Program-made: the position numbers and the translations under genes
Notes under the pieces: generated by a model
The model's input: only the letters and a program-made list of their open reading frames with translations
Databases searched by the model: none
What the model was told of the DNA's origin: nothing
DNA from: a virus
IMG/VR virus record: IMGVR_UViG_3300034167_000441
Coordinates: 1 to 33,396 of that record
Reading direction: 5' to 3' (one strand)
Length of the DNA stretch: 33,396 nucleotides
Shown: in pieces, positions 1-6,278 of the stretch
Layout: each line of letters starts with the position of its first letter
Numbering within the stretch: the first letter of the stretch is position 1

Positions 1-7
1 GGCGTAG

Positions 8-1183
8 GTGAGCATCAAGGATCTCGGAAACGGTAAGTACTACGTCAGGGTCTACAACCCTCACGGCGGGCCGGAGTTCCGCAAGACGGTGAAGGGCGAT
101 CGCGCGGCGCGCAAGGCCGAGGCCGACGCGATCATGAAGTTCGAGCGCGGATCGGTCACCGACCCCGGAGCGGGCAAGGTGCTCTTCCGCGACTACGCGC
201 TGCGCGTCATCGACTCCCGAGACCTCGCTCCCTCCACCCGCCTGCACTACCTGCGCGACTGCAAGCGGCTGCTCTTCCCCGTGTGGGGCGACCGGGCGAT
301 GCGCAGCCTCCTGCACACCGACGCCGAGGCGCTCACCACCGCCGTCCGCAAGTCCGCGGCCGGGGCGGGCGCGTCGAACGCGCTCATCCTCGCCCGGAGC
401 ATCATGCGGTCCGCCATGCTCGACGGCATCATCGAGCGCAACCCGTTCGCCGGGCTGAGGCTCGGGCAGCGCAAGCCCGCCCCGAAGGCACCGCCCGAGT
501 GGGCGGACATCCGGTCGGCCGTCGAGCAGGCGACCCGCAGCGACTACCAGGACGCGACGAACCTCATCATCTCCGTCCTGGCGGGGACCGGGGTGCGGGC
601 CGGCGAGATCGGCGGCATCGACGCGGTCGCCGACGTCGACTACCTGCGCGGCAGCCTGACCGTCCGACGCCAGCTCCGGTGGATGTCGGAGAAGGAGGCG
701 CTCGAGGCGGGCCTCGGCTCGGGCGGGTACTTCTTCTCGCCGCCGAAGACGGAGGCAGGCGAGGACCGGGTGGTGCCGCTCGCCGGGTGGGTGGTCGATG
801 CGATCGCACGGCTGGCGGGGATGCGGGGGGAGCCGGTCGCGCTGCCGTGGAAGTCGCCGGTCGGTGCGCTGACGGCCCCGGTGGACACGCTGCTGCCGCT
901 GTACCAGCCGAGCGCGCTGTCGACGAGGGTGGCCGATGCCTCGCGCCGGGTCGGCGCCCGGTTCTCCCCGCACGACCTGCGTCACCGTTACGCCACCGAG
1001 CTGGAGCAGCGGGGGGTGCCGCTGCGAACCGTCCAGTGCGTCATCGGCCACGCGCCGGTGGGCGTGACGATGTCCGTGTACGTCCACGTCACCCCGGAGT
1101 CGCTGGTCCTCGCGCGCCAGGTGGTGGCAGATGCGTGGGCGGATGCCGCTTCGCCGACGGCCGGGCAGGCCCTGGCCCGGTAG
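8..1183 (+). CDS. int: Tyrosine-family site-specific integrase
   Basis: The enzyme catalyses recombination between phage attP and host attB. The 391-residue product has the usual phage integrase plan: an N-terminal arm-binding segment (about residues 1-55), a SAM-like core-binding domain (60-150) and a C-terminal catalytic domain. Visible active-site residues are Arg197 (GTGVRAGE), Lys247, His322 and Arg325 (HDLRHRY), His348 (IGHAP) and the nucleophile Tyr358 (MSVYVH). The start is the GTG at base 8. If the window is joined end to start, this GTG overlaps the TGA of the HTH regulator on the right edge in a GTGA junction, with a G-rich ribosome site just before it, so the two genes are probably translationally coupled. 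A hairpin and candidate attP arm sites follow immediately. The family is certain; the integration site is not visible. Confidence 0.95.
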   Translation: MSIKDLGNGKYYVRVYNPHGGPEFRKTVKGDRAARKAEADAIMKFERGSVTDPGAGKVLFRDYALRVIDSRDLAPSTRLHYLRDCKRLLFPVWGDRAMRSLLHTDAEALTTAVRKSAAGAGASNALILARSIMRSAMLDGIIERNPFAGLRLGQRKPAPKAPPEWADIRSAVEQATRSDYQDATNLIISVLAGTGVRAGEIGGIDAVADVDYLRGSLTVRRQLRWMSEKEALEAGLGSGGYFFSPPKTEAGEDRVVPLAGWVVDAIARLAGMRGEPVALPWKSPVGALTAPVDTLLPLYQPSALSTRVADASRRVGARFSPHDLRHRYATELEQRGVPLRTVQCVIGHAPVGVTMSVYVHVTPESLVLARQVVADAWADAASPTAGQALAR

Positions 1184-1194
1184 GCGCAAGCAAG

Positions 1195-1225
1195 GAGCCC
1201 CCGGAGACCTGGTCTCCGGGGGCTC
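1195..1225 (+). terminator. Hairpin terminator after integrase
   Basis: A perfect 13-bp stem (1195-1207 pairing with 1213-1225) closes a 5-base loop directly after the integrase stop. There is only a short T run after it, so termination strength is uncertain. It separates the integrase from the attP region. Confidence 0.65.
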
Positions 1226-1250
1226 TTGCGTTCCCAGCGCGCGAGGCGAA

Positions 1251-1524
1251 TCGACGCGACGGGGGACTTGACGCGAAACTGACGCAAATCCGTCGGCGTA
1301 GTTCCGGTGTTTTCCCTGCTCAGAGGGGGTGTCTGGCCTGTTTTCCTAGATGTCGTAGTAGAACCCTGACGACTTCTCGATCATCCCTCGTGAATGGTCG
1401 AATGTCGTTGAATACCAACGGATATGATAGCGTCCGACGGTAATTCTCAGAGTCTTAAACAGTCCGAAACATCACGCAAAAGTGACGCAAAAAAGGCTAC
1501 TTGACGCAAAAAATGACGCAAGAA
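1251..1524. other. attP: Putative phage attachment site attP with integrase arm sites
   Basis: Six direct copies of a TGACGCAAA-like element flank about 180 bp of lower-GC DNA just after int. The left pair starts at 1269 (TGACGCGAA) and 1280 (TGACGCAAA). The right group starts at 1472 (TCACGCAAA), 1483, 1502 (both TGACGCAAA) and 1514 (TGACGCAAG). Spacing within groups is 11, 11, 19 and 12 bp, roughly one helical turn or two, as expected for arm-type sites bound by the integrase N-terminal domain. A degenerate copy lies at 1252. The crossover core should lie between about 1291 and 1471, where an imperfect repeat TGTTTTCC occurs at 1308 and 1339. The exact core cannot be fixed without attL, attR or attB. 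Bases 1291-1471 hold no convincing gene. Confidence 0.6.
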
Positions 1525-1527
1525 AAG

Positions 1528-1569
1528 CGCCCCCCGCGGCAGCCGTGGGGAGCGGCCTCGCGGGGGGCG
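1528..1569 (-). terminator. Rho-independent terminator for the 79-residue gene
   Basis: An 11-bp GC stem (1528-1538 with 1559-1569) is followed on the minus strand by a CTTTTCTT tract. It lies just beyond the stop of the minus-strand gene ending at 1588, so it most likely ends that transcript and keeps it out of the attP region. Confidence 0.75.
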
Positions 1570-1587
1570 GTCTGGGGGCGCGGACTG

Positions 1588-1827
1588 CTACTCGAGCAGT
1601 CCGGCGGCGGCAGCGAACTGGGCGGCGCGGATGCGCAGCATGACCGCGTAGACGATGAGATCGTCGGCCTCCTCGAGCAGCCAGGCAGCAAGCTCGGCGG
1701 CCGGGAGCGTCTCGAACTTCTGGGTGCCGGAGCCGTCGTCGTACTGATGGGCGCCGACTCCGAGCACGCGGTGACGGCAGGCCATGATCGCCTGCTGCAC
1801 TTCGTCGGCCAGCTGCTCGCTCGTCAT
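1588..1827 (-). CDS. Small helical protein, possibly MazG-like, unknown function
   Basis: This 79-residue protein has no recognised domain that I can name with confidence. It is predicted mostly helical. A KFETLP segment is followed by an acidic helix LLEEADDLIVYAV (about residues 50-62), which resembles the EExxD metal-binding helix of all-alpha NTP pyrophosphatases (MazG/dUTPase-like). It is shorter than that family, so this is only a suggestion. The gene stands alone on the minus strand, divergent from the HTH gene at 1902. It shares with it a control region carrying two palindromic operators, and it has its own terminator. This self-contained arrangement in the int-to-lysis interval is typical of accessory (moron) genes. 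Confidence 0.6.
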   Translation of the reverse strand: MTSEQLADEVQQAIMACRHRVLGVGAHQYDDGSGTQKFETLPAAELAAWLLEEADDLIVYAVMLRIRAAQFAAAAGLLE

Positions 1828-1852
1828 TTCTCGCCCATTCCTTCGTGTCGAT

Positions 1853-1901
1853 CTATCAACGTAGGTTGACAGGGTGAGGGTCTATCAACTAAAGTTGAGG
1901 C
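1853..1901. promoter_or_regulatory. Divergent control region: two palindromic operators and a likely leaderless promoter
   Basis: Two copies of the palindrome TCAAC-N4-GTTGA lie at 1856-1869 and 1885-1898, each preceded by TCTA. On the plus strand a TTGACA -35 box (1866-1871) and a TAAAGT -10-like box (1890-1895) are 18 bp apart. This predicts transcription starting at or next to the ATG at 1902, so the mRNA would be leaderless; no Shine-Dalgarno sequence precedes that ATG. One operator overlaps the -35 box and the other the -10 box, so a bound protein would repress. The binding protein is inferred; the HTH product of the gene at 1902 is the obvious candidate. Confidence 0.6.
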
Positions 1902-2138
1902 ATGGCAGATATCGAGCAAGACGCACAGGGCGCACTGATGCTCTCGCAGCGAGTCTTCGACGCGGTGTCGGAGGGCAACTACCGTGAAGCGCTCGTGATG
2001 CTGCGGGAGATGGATGACGCCAGCGAATCGCTGGTCGCAAGCCTCGTCGGGCTACTCCGAGGAGAGGGCGCGACCTGGGCAGAGATTGCCAACGCGCTCG
2101 GCGTTACACCGCAGGCAGTACACAAGCGATTCTCCTAG
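1902..2138 (+). CDS. Small helix-turn-helix protein
   Basis: The 78-residue protein has an acidic helical N-terminus (about residues 1-45) and a C-terminal helix-turn-helix, GATWAEIANALGVTPQAVHK (about residues 56-75). The tail resembles the sigma-like or Clp-N-associated HTH found in many actinobacterial proteins. The start ATG sits about 7 bases after a -10-like box with no ribosome site, so leaderless translation is likely. Two TCAAC-N4-GTTGA operators immediately upstream suggest autoregulation, possibly also controlling the divergent gene at 1588-1827. The N-terminal part may mediate oligomerisation; this is inference. Confidence 0.75.
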   Translation: MADIEQDAQGALMLSQRVFDAVSEGNYREALVMLREMDDASESLVASLVGLLRGEGATWAEIANALGVTPQAVHKRFS

Positions 2139-2289
2139 CACCACCCGCGCTGGCCCGGCGGCCTCGCGAGGATCGACACCTCGCAGCGCACCACGCAAGA
2201 GCACTCCCTCGCCGGGGGTGCCGTTCGGTAGGCCATCGCCTCGGTGGCTCTCCGTGCGGCACCGGGCCGCAGCCGAAGGGAGCACCAAA
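2139..2289. other. Non-coding interval
   Basis: About 150 bases of GC-rich DNA between two plus-strand small genes. I see no gene or clear promoter. It probably forms the untranslated leader of the gene at 2290. Confidence 0.4.
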
Positions 2290-2454
2290 ATGAGCAAGTC
2301 CAAGAAGTCCAAGGTCGTCGTCTTCTCGCTCACCATGCCGAAGACGGAGATCCCGTTCGCGACCCTGTCGACCACGCTGAAGAAGTTCGGCAAGATGCGC
2401 GCCGACTTCGAGACGCTCGCAGTCCGCGTCGAGGTCGTCGACGTCAAGGCGTAA
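2290..2454 (+). CDS. 54-residue basic protein of unknown function
   Basis: The product starts with a Lys/Ser-rich segment (MSKSKKSKVVVF) and continues as an alternating beta/helix pattern ending VRVEVVDVKA. I do not recognise it. The start is supported by a good ribosome site (AAGGGAG, 7 bases before ATG). It is the last plus-strand gene before the leftward late operon, and both converge on the hairpin at 2464-2495. Its place beside an HTH gene and attP suggests a lysogeny-expressed accessory protein. Confidence 0.6.
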   Translation: MSKSKKSKVVVFSLTMPKTEIPFATLSTTLKKFGKMRADFETLAVRVEVVDVKA

Positions 2455-2463
2455 CGACGAACC

Positions 2464-2495
2464 AGCCCCCCGCTCTCACTCGAGGGCGGGGGGCT
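2464..2495. terminator. Bidirectional terminator between accessory island and late operon
   Basis: A perfect 10-bp stem (2464-2473 with 2486-2495) with a 12-base loop lies between the stops of two convergent genes: the 54-residue plus-strand gene and the endolysin. It most likely ends the late transcript from the right and the accessory transcript from the left. Confidence 0.75.
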
Positions 2496-2498
2496 TCG

Positions 2499-3041
2499 TC
2501 ATGGGCGGGCTGGCTTGATCGTGCCGTCGGATGCGATGCGCATGGATTTGATGACGGCGGCCGCGTCCTTCGTGGTGATGCCCGGCGCGATGAAGAAATG
2601 CATCGGGTCATTGCTCGCGTGCTTGCTGTAGACGATCGGGTAGTCGACGCCGGGCGAGTCCTTGCAGACTCCCCAGCCGAAGACGAGGCGGCCGTCAGCA
2701 GTCTTGAACGTCTTGAGGATCGCGCTGATCTTCGCGGCCTGCGCGGCCGGCATCTTCGACGGCCACGTGTGCGTCCCGATGCCGTCGCTCCAGCAGTCGA
2801 TCGCGTAGCCCGCATGATCGGATACGCCCTCGCCCATGCGGGGCGGTCGGTAGACGTACGACCAGGTGTTGCGGGCCTTCAGCGGCTCGACCTGGTCGAG
2901 CAGCACCGCCAGGCGCAGGAACAGCGGCGCGTAGGAGCGGTGGACGCTGATCCAGATCGGACGGCCGGGGACATACGCCCGGCGCAGCAGTGGGTTCCAT
3001 GCCTTCGTGATCGCCGGGTGGCCGCTGATCGTGTTCGGCAT
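2499..3041 (-). CDS. Endolysin, M15-family peptidase
   Basis: The 180-residue enzyme should cleave peptide bonds in peptidoglycan stem or cross-bridge peptides at the end of infection. The zinc-peptidase M15 (VanY/D-Ala-D-Ala carboxypeptidase-like) signature is visible as SDHAGYAIDCW (His76, Asp82) and DPMHFF (His148). There is no separate cell-wall-binding domain and no signal peptide, so release depends on a holin. It is the last gene of the late operon, overlaps the holin stop by one base (TGATG) and is followed by a strong terminator. The exact bond cleaved cannot be read from the sequence. Confidence 0.88.
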   Translation of the reverse strand: MPNTISGHPAITKAWNPLLRRAYVPGRPIWISVHRSYAPLFLRLAVLLDQVEPLKARNTWSYVYRPPRMGEGVSDHAGYAIDCWSDGIGTHTWPSKMPAAQAAKISAILKTFKTADGRLVFGWGVCKDSPGVDYPIVYSKHASNDPMHFFIAPGITTKDAAAVIKSMRIASDGTIKPARP

Positions 3042-3229
3042 CAGGACTCGCAGCTGGGGACGTGCCTGCGGGCGAGTAGTGTCGCGCCGGCCGAGAGGAG
3101 CAGGGCGACGGCTGCGACGATGCGGCTCGCCTGGTCGTCGCTGATCGCGCCGAAGACGACGGCGATCGAGGCAAGCGCGGTTGACACGTCGTACACGGCC
3201 TTGCGCTGCTTGGGGTCGAGCTTGGGCAT
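3041..3229 (-). CDS. Holin-like small membrane protein
   Basis: The 62-residue protein has two hydrophobic stretches (about residues 14-30 and 37-53) separated by a short polar turn (SDDQAS). A charged N-terminus (MPKLDPKQRK) and a basic tail flank them. This size, topology and position directly before the endolysin gene fit an actinophage holin that permeabilises the membrane and frees the endolysin. The ATG is preceded by a good GGAGG ribosome site. The holin assignment rests on topology and context rather than on a sequence signature. Confidence 0.8.
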   Translation of the reverse strand: MPKLDPKQRKAVYDVSTALASIAVVFGAISDDQASRIVAAVALLLSAGATLLARRHVPSCES

Positions 3230-3250
3230 GGTTCCTCCATCACATGAGGA

Positions 3251-3275
3251 AGCCCCGGCCTGGCGGCTCGGGGCT
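3251..3275 (-). terminator. Intergenic hairpin before the holin
   Basis: A 7-bp stem (3251-3257 with 3269-3275) on the minus strand is followed by TTCCTC. It may be a weak terminator or an mRNA-stabilising structure that modulates holin and endolysin levels. Confidence 0.4.
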
Positions 3276-3291
3276 GGTGGTGCTGGGTCGG

Positions 3292-3540
3292 TCAGTTGTC
3301 CATGTGCCAGTCGATGTGGCCGTCGATGCGCGCGCGGACCTCGCGGACATCGGTCTTGATCTCAGCCTGCCCCGCCTCTATGCGGTTCAAGGCGTCGCGG
3401 ATCGAGCTGCCGCTGTTCGGCTGCATCTCCTTGCCGAGCGCCGCCTGCGCCTTGATGAGCCACGTCAGCGCGCCCATGATGACCGACACGATCGTGAGGA
3501 TGACGAGGAGCTCGGCGGGGCTGTCGATCCATTCGGGCAT
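3292..3540 (-). CDS. Membrane-anchored coiled-coil protein (DUF2746-like), lysis cassette
   Basis: The 82-residue product has one N-terminal membrane segment (about residues 10-30, LLVILTIVSVIMGALTWLI). A cytoplasmic or periplasmic helical tail follows, rich in charged heptads (IRDALNRIEAGQAEIKTDVR). This matches the DUF2746 type of small protein seen next to holins in many actinophages. It could be a second holin, an antiholin or a spanin-like accessory protein; the sequence does not decide. It lies just upstream of the two-segment holin gene and is separated from it by a hairpin. Confidence 0.7.
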   Translation of the reverse strand: MPEWIDSPAELLVILTIVSVIMGALTWLIKAQAALGKEMQPNSGSSIRDALNRIEAGQAEIKTDVREVRARIDGHIDWHMDN

Positions 3541-3602
3541 GGTCGTCCTCGAGGTCGAAGGAGTGAGGTGGCGGGCAGTTTCACCTGATGCCCGGCAGGG
3601 GT

Positions 3603-3629
3603 CCCGGCCAGTCCTCGCGGAGGGCCGGG
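3603..3629 (-). terminator. Hairpin between tail and lysis genes
   Basis: A 7-bp GC stem (3603-3609 with 3623-3629) sits in the 111-base gap after the last tail gene. There is no T tract, so it may only attenuate late transcription before the lysis genes. Confidence 0.35.
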
Positions 3630-3651
3630 AACTAGACAGCGCTGTTGAAAC

Positions 3652-3945
3652 TCAAGGCGCTAGTGCGTCGGGGTCTGGTGTCGGCTCTGGTTCCGGCGGT
3701 GGGGCGAATACGGTGCCGTCCCACGAGTATCCGACCCCGGCGTAGCAGCCTCGCGGGTACGGCGTCGGCTGGTCCACCGGGTAGTGAGTCCGCACATAGT
3801 CGAGCGGGTCGCCGCCCCACAGGTCCGCTAGGAATGCTTGCCCAAGTGCTTCGACCTGCTGCCCGTCTGGGTCGGTCATGACGGACGTAACGAGCGTGTG
3901 AACGTCGACGACGATGCCGTCCTTCACTTTTGCGAAATGCGCCAT
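3652..3945 (-). CDS. Small tail-associated protein (MAHFAKV-type family)
   Basis: The 97-residue protein starts MAHFAKVKDGIVVDVHTLVT and contains a YAGVGYSWDGTVFAPP motif (about residues 68-84) before a Pro/Glu-rich tail. I recognise this layout (HFA.. at the start, AGIGY.YD..F.AP near the end) from small proteins that sit beside tail-fibre genes in many unrelated tailed phages; their function is unknown. The start is the ATG 2 bases after the fibre gene stop (TGA-AA-ATG), which favours coupled translation. It may be a fibre accessory or adhesin-tip protein. Confidence 0.7.
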   Translation of the reverse strand: MAHFAKVKDGIVVDVHTLVTSVMTDPDGQQVEALGQAFLADLWGGDPLDYVRTHYPVDQPTPYPRGCYAGVGYSWDGTVFAPPPEPEPTPDPDALAP

Positions 3946-3947
3946 TT

Positions 3948-5054
3948 TCAACCAACTCTCACTATGACGACGCCGGAGCCCCCGGCAAATGCGCTTGTAC
4001 TGCCGCCTGCGCAACCTGACCCGCCGTTGCCGGTGTTTGCTGACCCGACGGTGGTGCCTTGCGCCGCGCCTGCCGCATAGGTGACGCTTGATCCAGTGAT
4101 GCTGTTCGCCAAGCCTGCGCCACCGGCGCCACCTAGGACGCCAGCGCCATCAGCGCCACCGCCTCCGCCACCGGGAGAATTGTCAGCCGTATTCGACGCA
4201 CCTCCTGCATTGCCTTGGCTGAGGGCGACGGCGGTCGCCGCGCCACCGGCGCCACCAGCGGCGCCACCGCCACCGGAACCACCGGAACCGCCAGCGACTC
4301 CCGGGCCACTGCCGCCGAAACCGCCGCCGAAGGCCGTCACTGATGCAATCCCAGACAGGACACCGTGGCTGCCGTTAATCGCGAAACCTCCCGTGCCGCC
4401 AGCGCCGCCTGCGCCGACCTTCACCGTGTGGGTTCCGGCGCTCAATATGAAGGATGCGATGGCGACCATGCCTCCAGCGCCTCCCGAACCGCCACCGCGC
4501 GTACCTGACCCAGCGCCCGTCCCTCCTCCGCCAGCGCCAGCAACGACAAGAAGTGTTACCACCCCTTCAGTGCCGACCACGATCGTGCCGTCGCCCGTAA
4601 ACTTGTAAACGGTCGCGGTGCCTACGGTGGTGATCGTCGGTGACCCGGTAGTGCTGCTGATCACCGCAGGCGCACTACCACCGGAGAAAGGGATAAACGT
4701 CCAAGTGTTGGTCCCGGTCTTTGTCAGCACCGCGCCCTTCCACTGCGCGAGGGTGAGCGGCGTGCCGTTGATCGTCACCCCGACCGCGCCCGCGACCGTC
4801 ACAGTCCCCGCGCCCTGATTGAGCAGGCGCAACTGCGTGCCGGTCGGCCATGCCACCGATGACTCCAGTGGGAGGGTGACGGCGACCGGCGACGCATTCG
4901 ACAGGGTGACCAGTTTGGTCTGGTCCGTGAGCGAAAAGGTGAAAGTGGTGCCGGTCTGCGCGTTCTGCGTCATCGCAAGATCGCTCTTGGCCGCGAAGGC
5001 GCTGTTGAGATCTCCGGCGAGGAGTACCTCGCCCGCCGCCCATGGGTATGTCAT
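3948..5054 (-). CDS. Glycine-rich tail fibre or receptor-binding protein
   Basis: The N-terminal 120 residues (MTYPWAAGEVLLAGDLNSAF onward) look like a virion-attachment and beta-structured stem found at the start of many tail fibre proteins. Residues about 165-368 are dominated by Gly-rich tracts (GGGG, GGAGGAG, GGSGG) and end in the frequent terminal motif GGSGVVIVRVG. Such glycine-rich regions are known from adhesin tips that pack as polyglycine II sandwiches. A good AAGGGAG ribosome site precedes the ATG. Its place between the minor tail protein and the lysis genes supports a host-recognition role. Receptor and trimerisation are inferred. Confidence 0.8.
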   Translation of the reverse strand: MTYPWAAGEVLLAGDLNSAFAAKSDLAMTQNAQTGTTFTFSLTDQTKLVTLSNASPVAVTLPLESSVAWPTGTQLRLLNQGAGTVTVAGAVGVTINGTPLTLAQWKGAVLTKTGTNTWTFIPFSGGSAPAVISSTTGSPTITTVGTATVYKFTGDGTIVVGTEGVVTLLVVAGAGGGGTGAGSGTRGGGSGGAGGMVAIASFILSAGTHTVKVGAGGAGGTGGFAINGSHGVLSGIASVTAFGGGFGGSGPGVAGGSGGSGGGGAAGGAGGAATAVALSQGNAGGASNTADNSPGGGGGGADGAGVLGGAGGAGLANSITGSSVTYAAGAAQGTTVGSANTGNGGSGCAGGSTSAFAGGSGVVIVRVG

Positions 5055-5066
5055 GTTCTCCCTTTC

Positions 5067-6278
5067 TTAGAAGCCGAGGACGTCGGAGTCGAGGACGCCG
5101 AACGTTGGGTCGTCGAGAATGAATGCGGCGAGCGTCTGCGACATCGTGAACGTGACGAGGTGCTGCGTCGGGTCCGCCTGGTGCTCGATCCCGTCGATCG
5201 ACACGATCTGCGTGACCGCAGCGCCGACGCCGTTCGGAGTCCACGACACCTGCACCGCGTCGCCCAGCTCGAGGTCGAGCACCTGCCCGGCCTGCGTGGC
5301 GGTGATGCCGTCCAGGCTGACCGTTAGCGAGTCGACCCGGTACTGCGGCTCCGCGTACAGCGCGACCTGCCAGTTCGCCAGGGCCTGCGCGTCGGCGGCC
5401 GTCGCGAGCAGCGTCGCGTAGGTCTTGTCGACGACGCCGTAGCGGGTCTGCGACGTGGCATCGGTGGCGACCGCTGTCCCGGCGACGACCGTGCCGGCCG
5501 TGTAGGTGACGTTGATGGCGTTGGCGAGCGACTCCGAGCCGTAGTCGATGCCGATGCCGGTGAACGGAATCCCGGACGGGCCGAACGTGACGCCGGACGT
5601 GTACGCCTGCAGCTGCGCGCGGTCGCGGAACGTCATCGCCCCGGTCTTGCCGACGAAGAACGCGCCGGGCTCCGACACGTCGGCGACCTGCGACAGGTAG
5701 GCGAGCGCGTTGACGTTGTCCCCGACGTAGTCGGCGTCGAGCGTTGCCTGCCCCGCGGCGATGGAACGCTGCGGCAGCGGCCACCCGATCTCGGTGAGGA
5801 CGGCGTTGACGCGGTCGCCGGTGAGCTGCGCGGTCGCCGTACCGGGGGTACGGGTCTGCTGGGCGACGATCGCCAGGCCGTCGACTGCGGACGGCATCGC
5901 AAGCGAGTCGCCCGAGATGTCATAGGCGAAGTTCCAGTCGGCGACGTTGCCGGAGTAGATGGCCTTGCCGTCCCGCTCGATCGTGATCTCCTTGCCAGGG
6001 AGTATCGAGCCGTAGTAGGGGCTGGCGGTGTTGAGCGGGTCGAAGGCCCGCGTCCGGTTGTCGAGGGTGAGGTTGGCATTGCCTGCCGTGAACCGCTCGA
6101 GCTGCGTGGACCTCCCCCGCCGGACCTGCACCGATCGCACCGTGCTCGTGACGTCGACGAGCACGTCGCCCGCGAGCTTGTACGTCGCCCCGTCGAGGAC
6201 GCCCTTCGTCGCATCGTCGAGCGTGAAGTAGTCTCCGACGCCGTTGGCGTTCAGGTCGAACGCGATCTGGACCTTCAT
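5067..6278 (-). CDS. Minor tail protein (baseplate hub-like)
   Basis: The 403-residue product begins MKVQIAFDLNANGVGDYF and contains the VRRGRS...ERFTAGNANLTLDN segment (about residues 53-75) typical of actinophage minor tail proteins downstream of the tape measure. These are thought to form the tail tip (distal tail or tail-associated hub). The ATG overlaps the tape measure stop by four bases (ATGA), which is why I prefer it to an upstream Met. No enzymatic motif is visible. The next gene is the fibre, so this protein probably carries or links the fibre. Confidence 0.8.
   Translation of the reverse strand: MKVQIAFDLNANGVGDYFTLDDATKGVLDGATYKLAGDVLVDVTSTVRSVQVRRGRSTQLERFTAGNANLTLDNRTRAFDPLNTASPYYGSILPGKEITIERDGKAIYSGNVADWNFAYDISGDSLAMPSAVDGLAIVAQQTRTPGTATAQLTGDRVNAVLTEIGWPLPQRSIAAGQATLDADYVGDNVNALAYLSQVADVSEPGAFFVGKTGAMTFRDRAQLQAYTSGVTFGPSGIPFTGIGIDYGSESLANAINVTYTAGTVVAGTAVATDATSQTRYGVVDKTYATLLATAADAQALANWQVALYAEPQYRVDSLTVSLDGITATQAGQVLDLELGDAVQVSWTPNGVGAAVTQIVSIDGIEHQADPTQHLVTFTMSQTLAAFILDDPTFGVLDSDVLGF

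Noticed and set aside
283-1443. Long Arg/Ala-rich plus-strand open frame across the integrase gene
   Set aside because: It is the +1-type shadow of int: low-complexity composition, no domain, and int itself carries all catalytic residues.
2244-3359. Long plus-strand frame opposite the lysis genes
   Set aside because: It overlaps the endolysin and holin on the other strand, with shadow-like Arg/Asp/Ala composition and no ribosome site.
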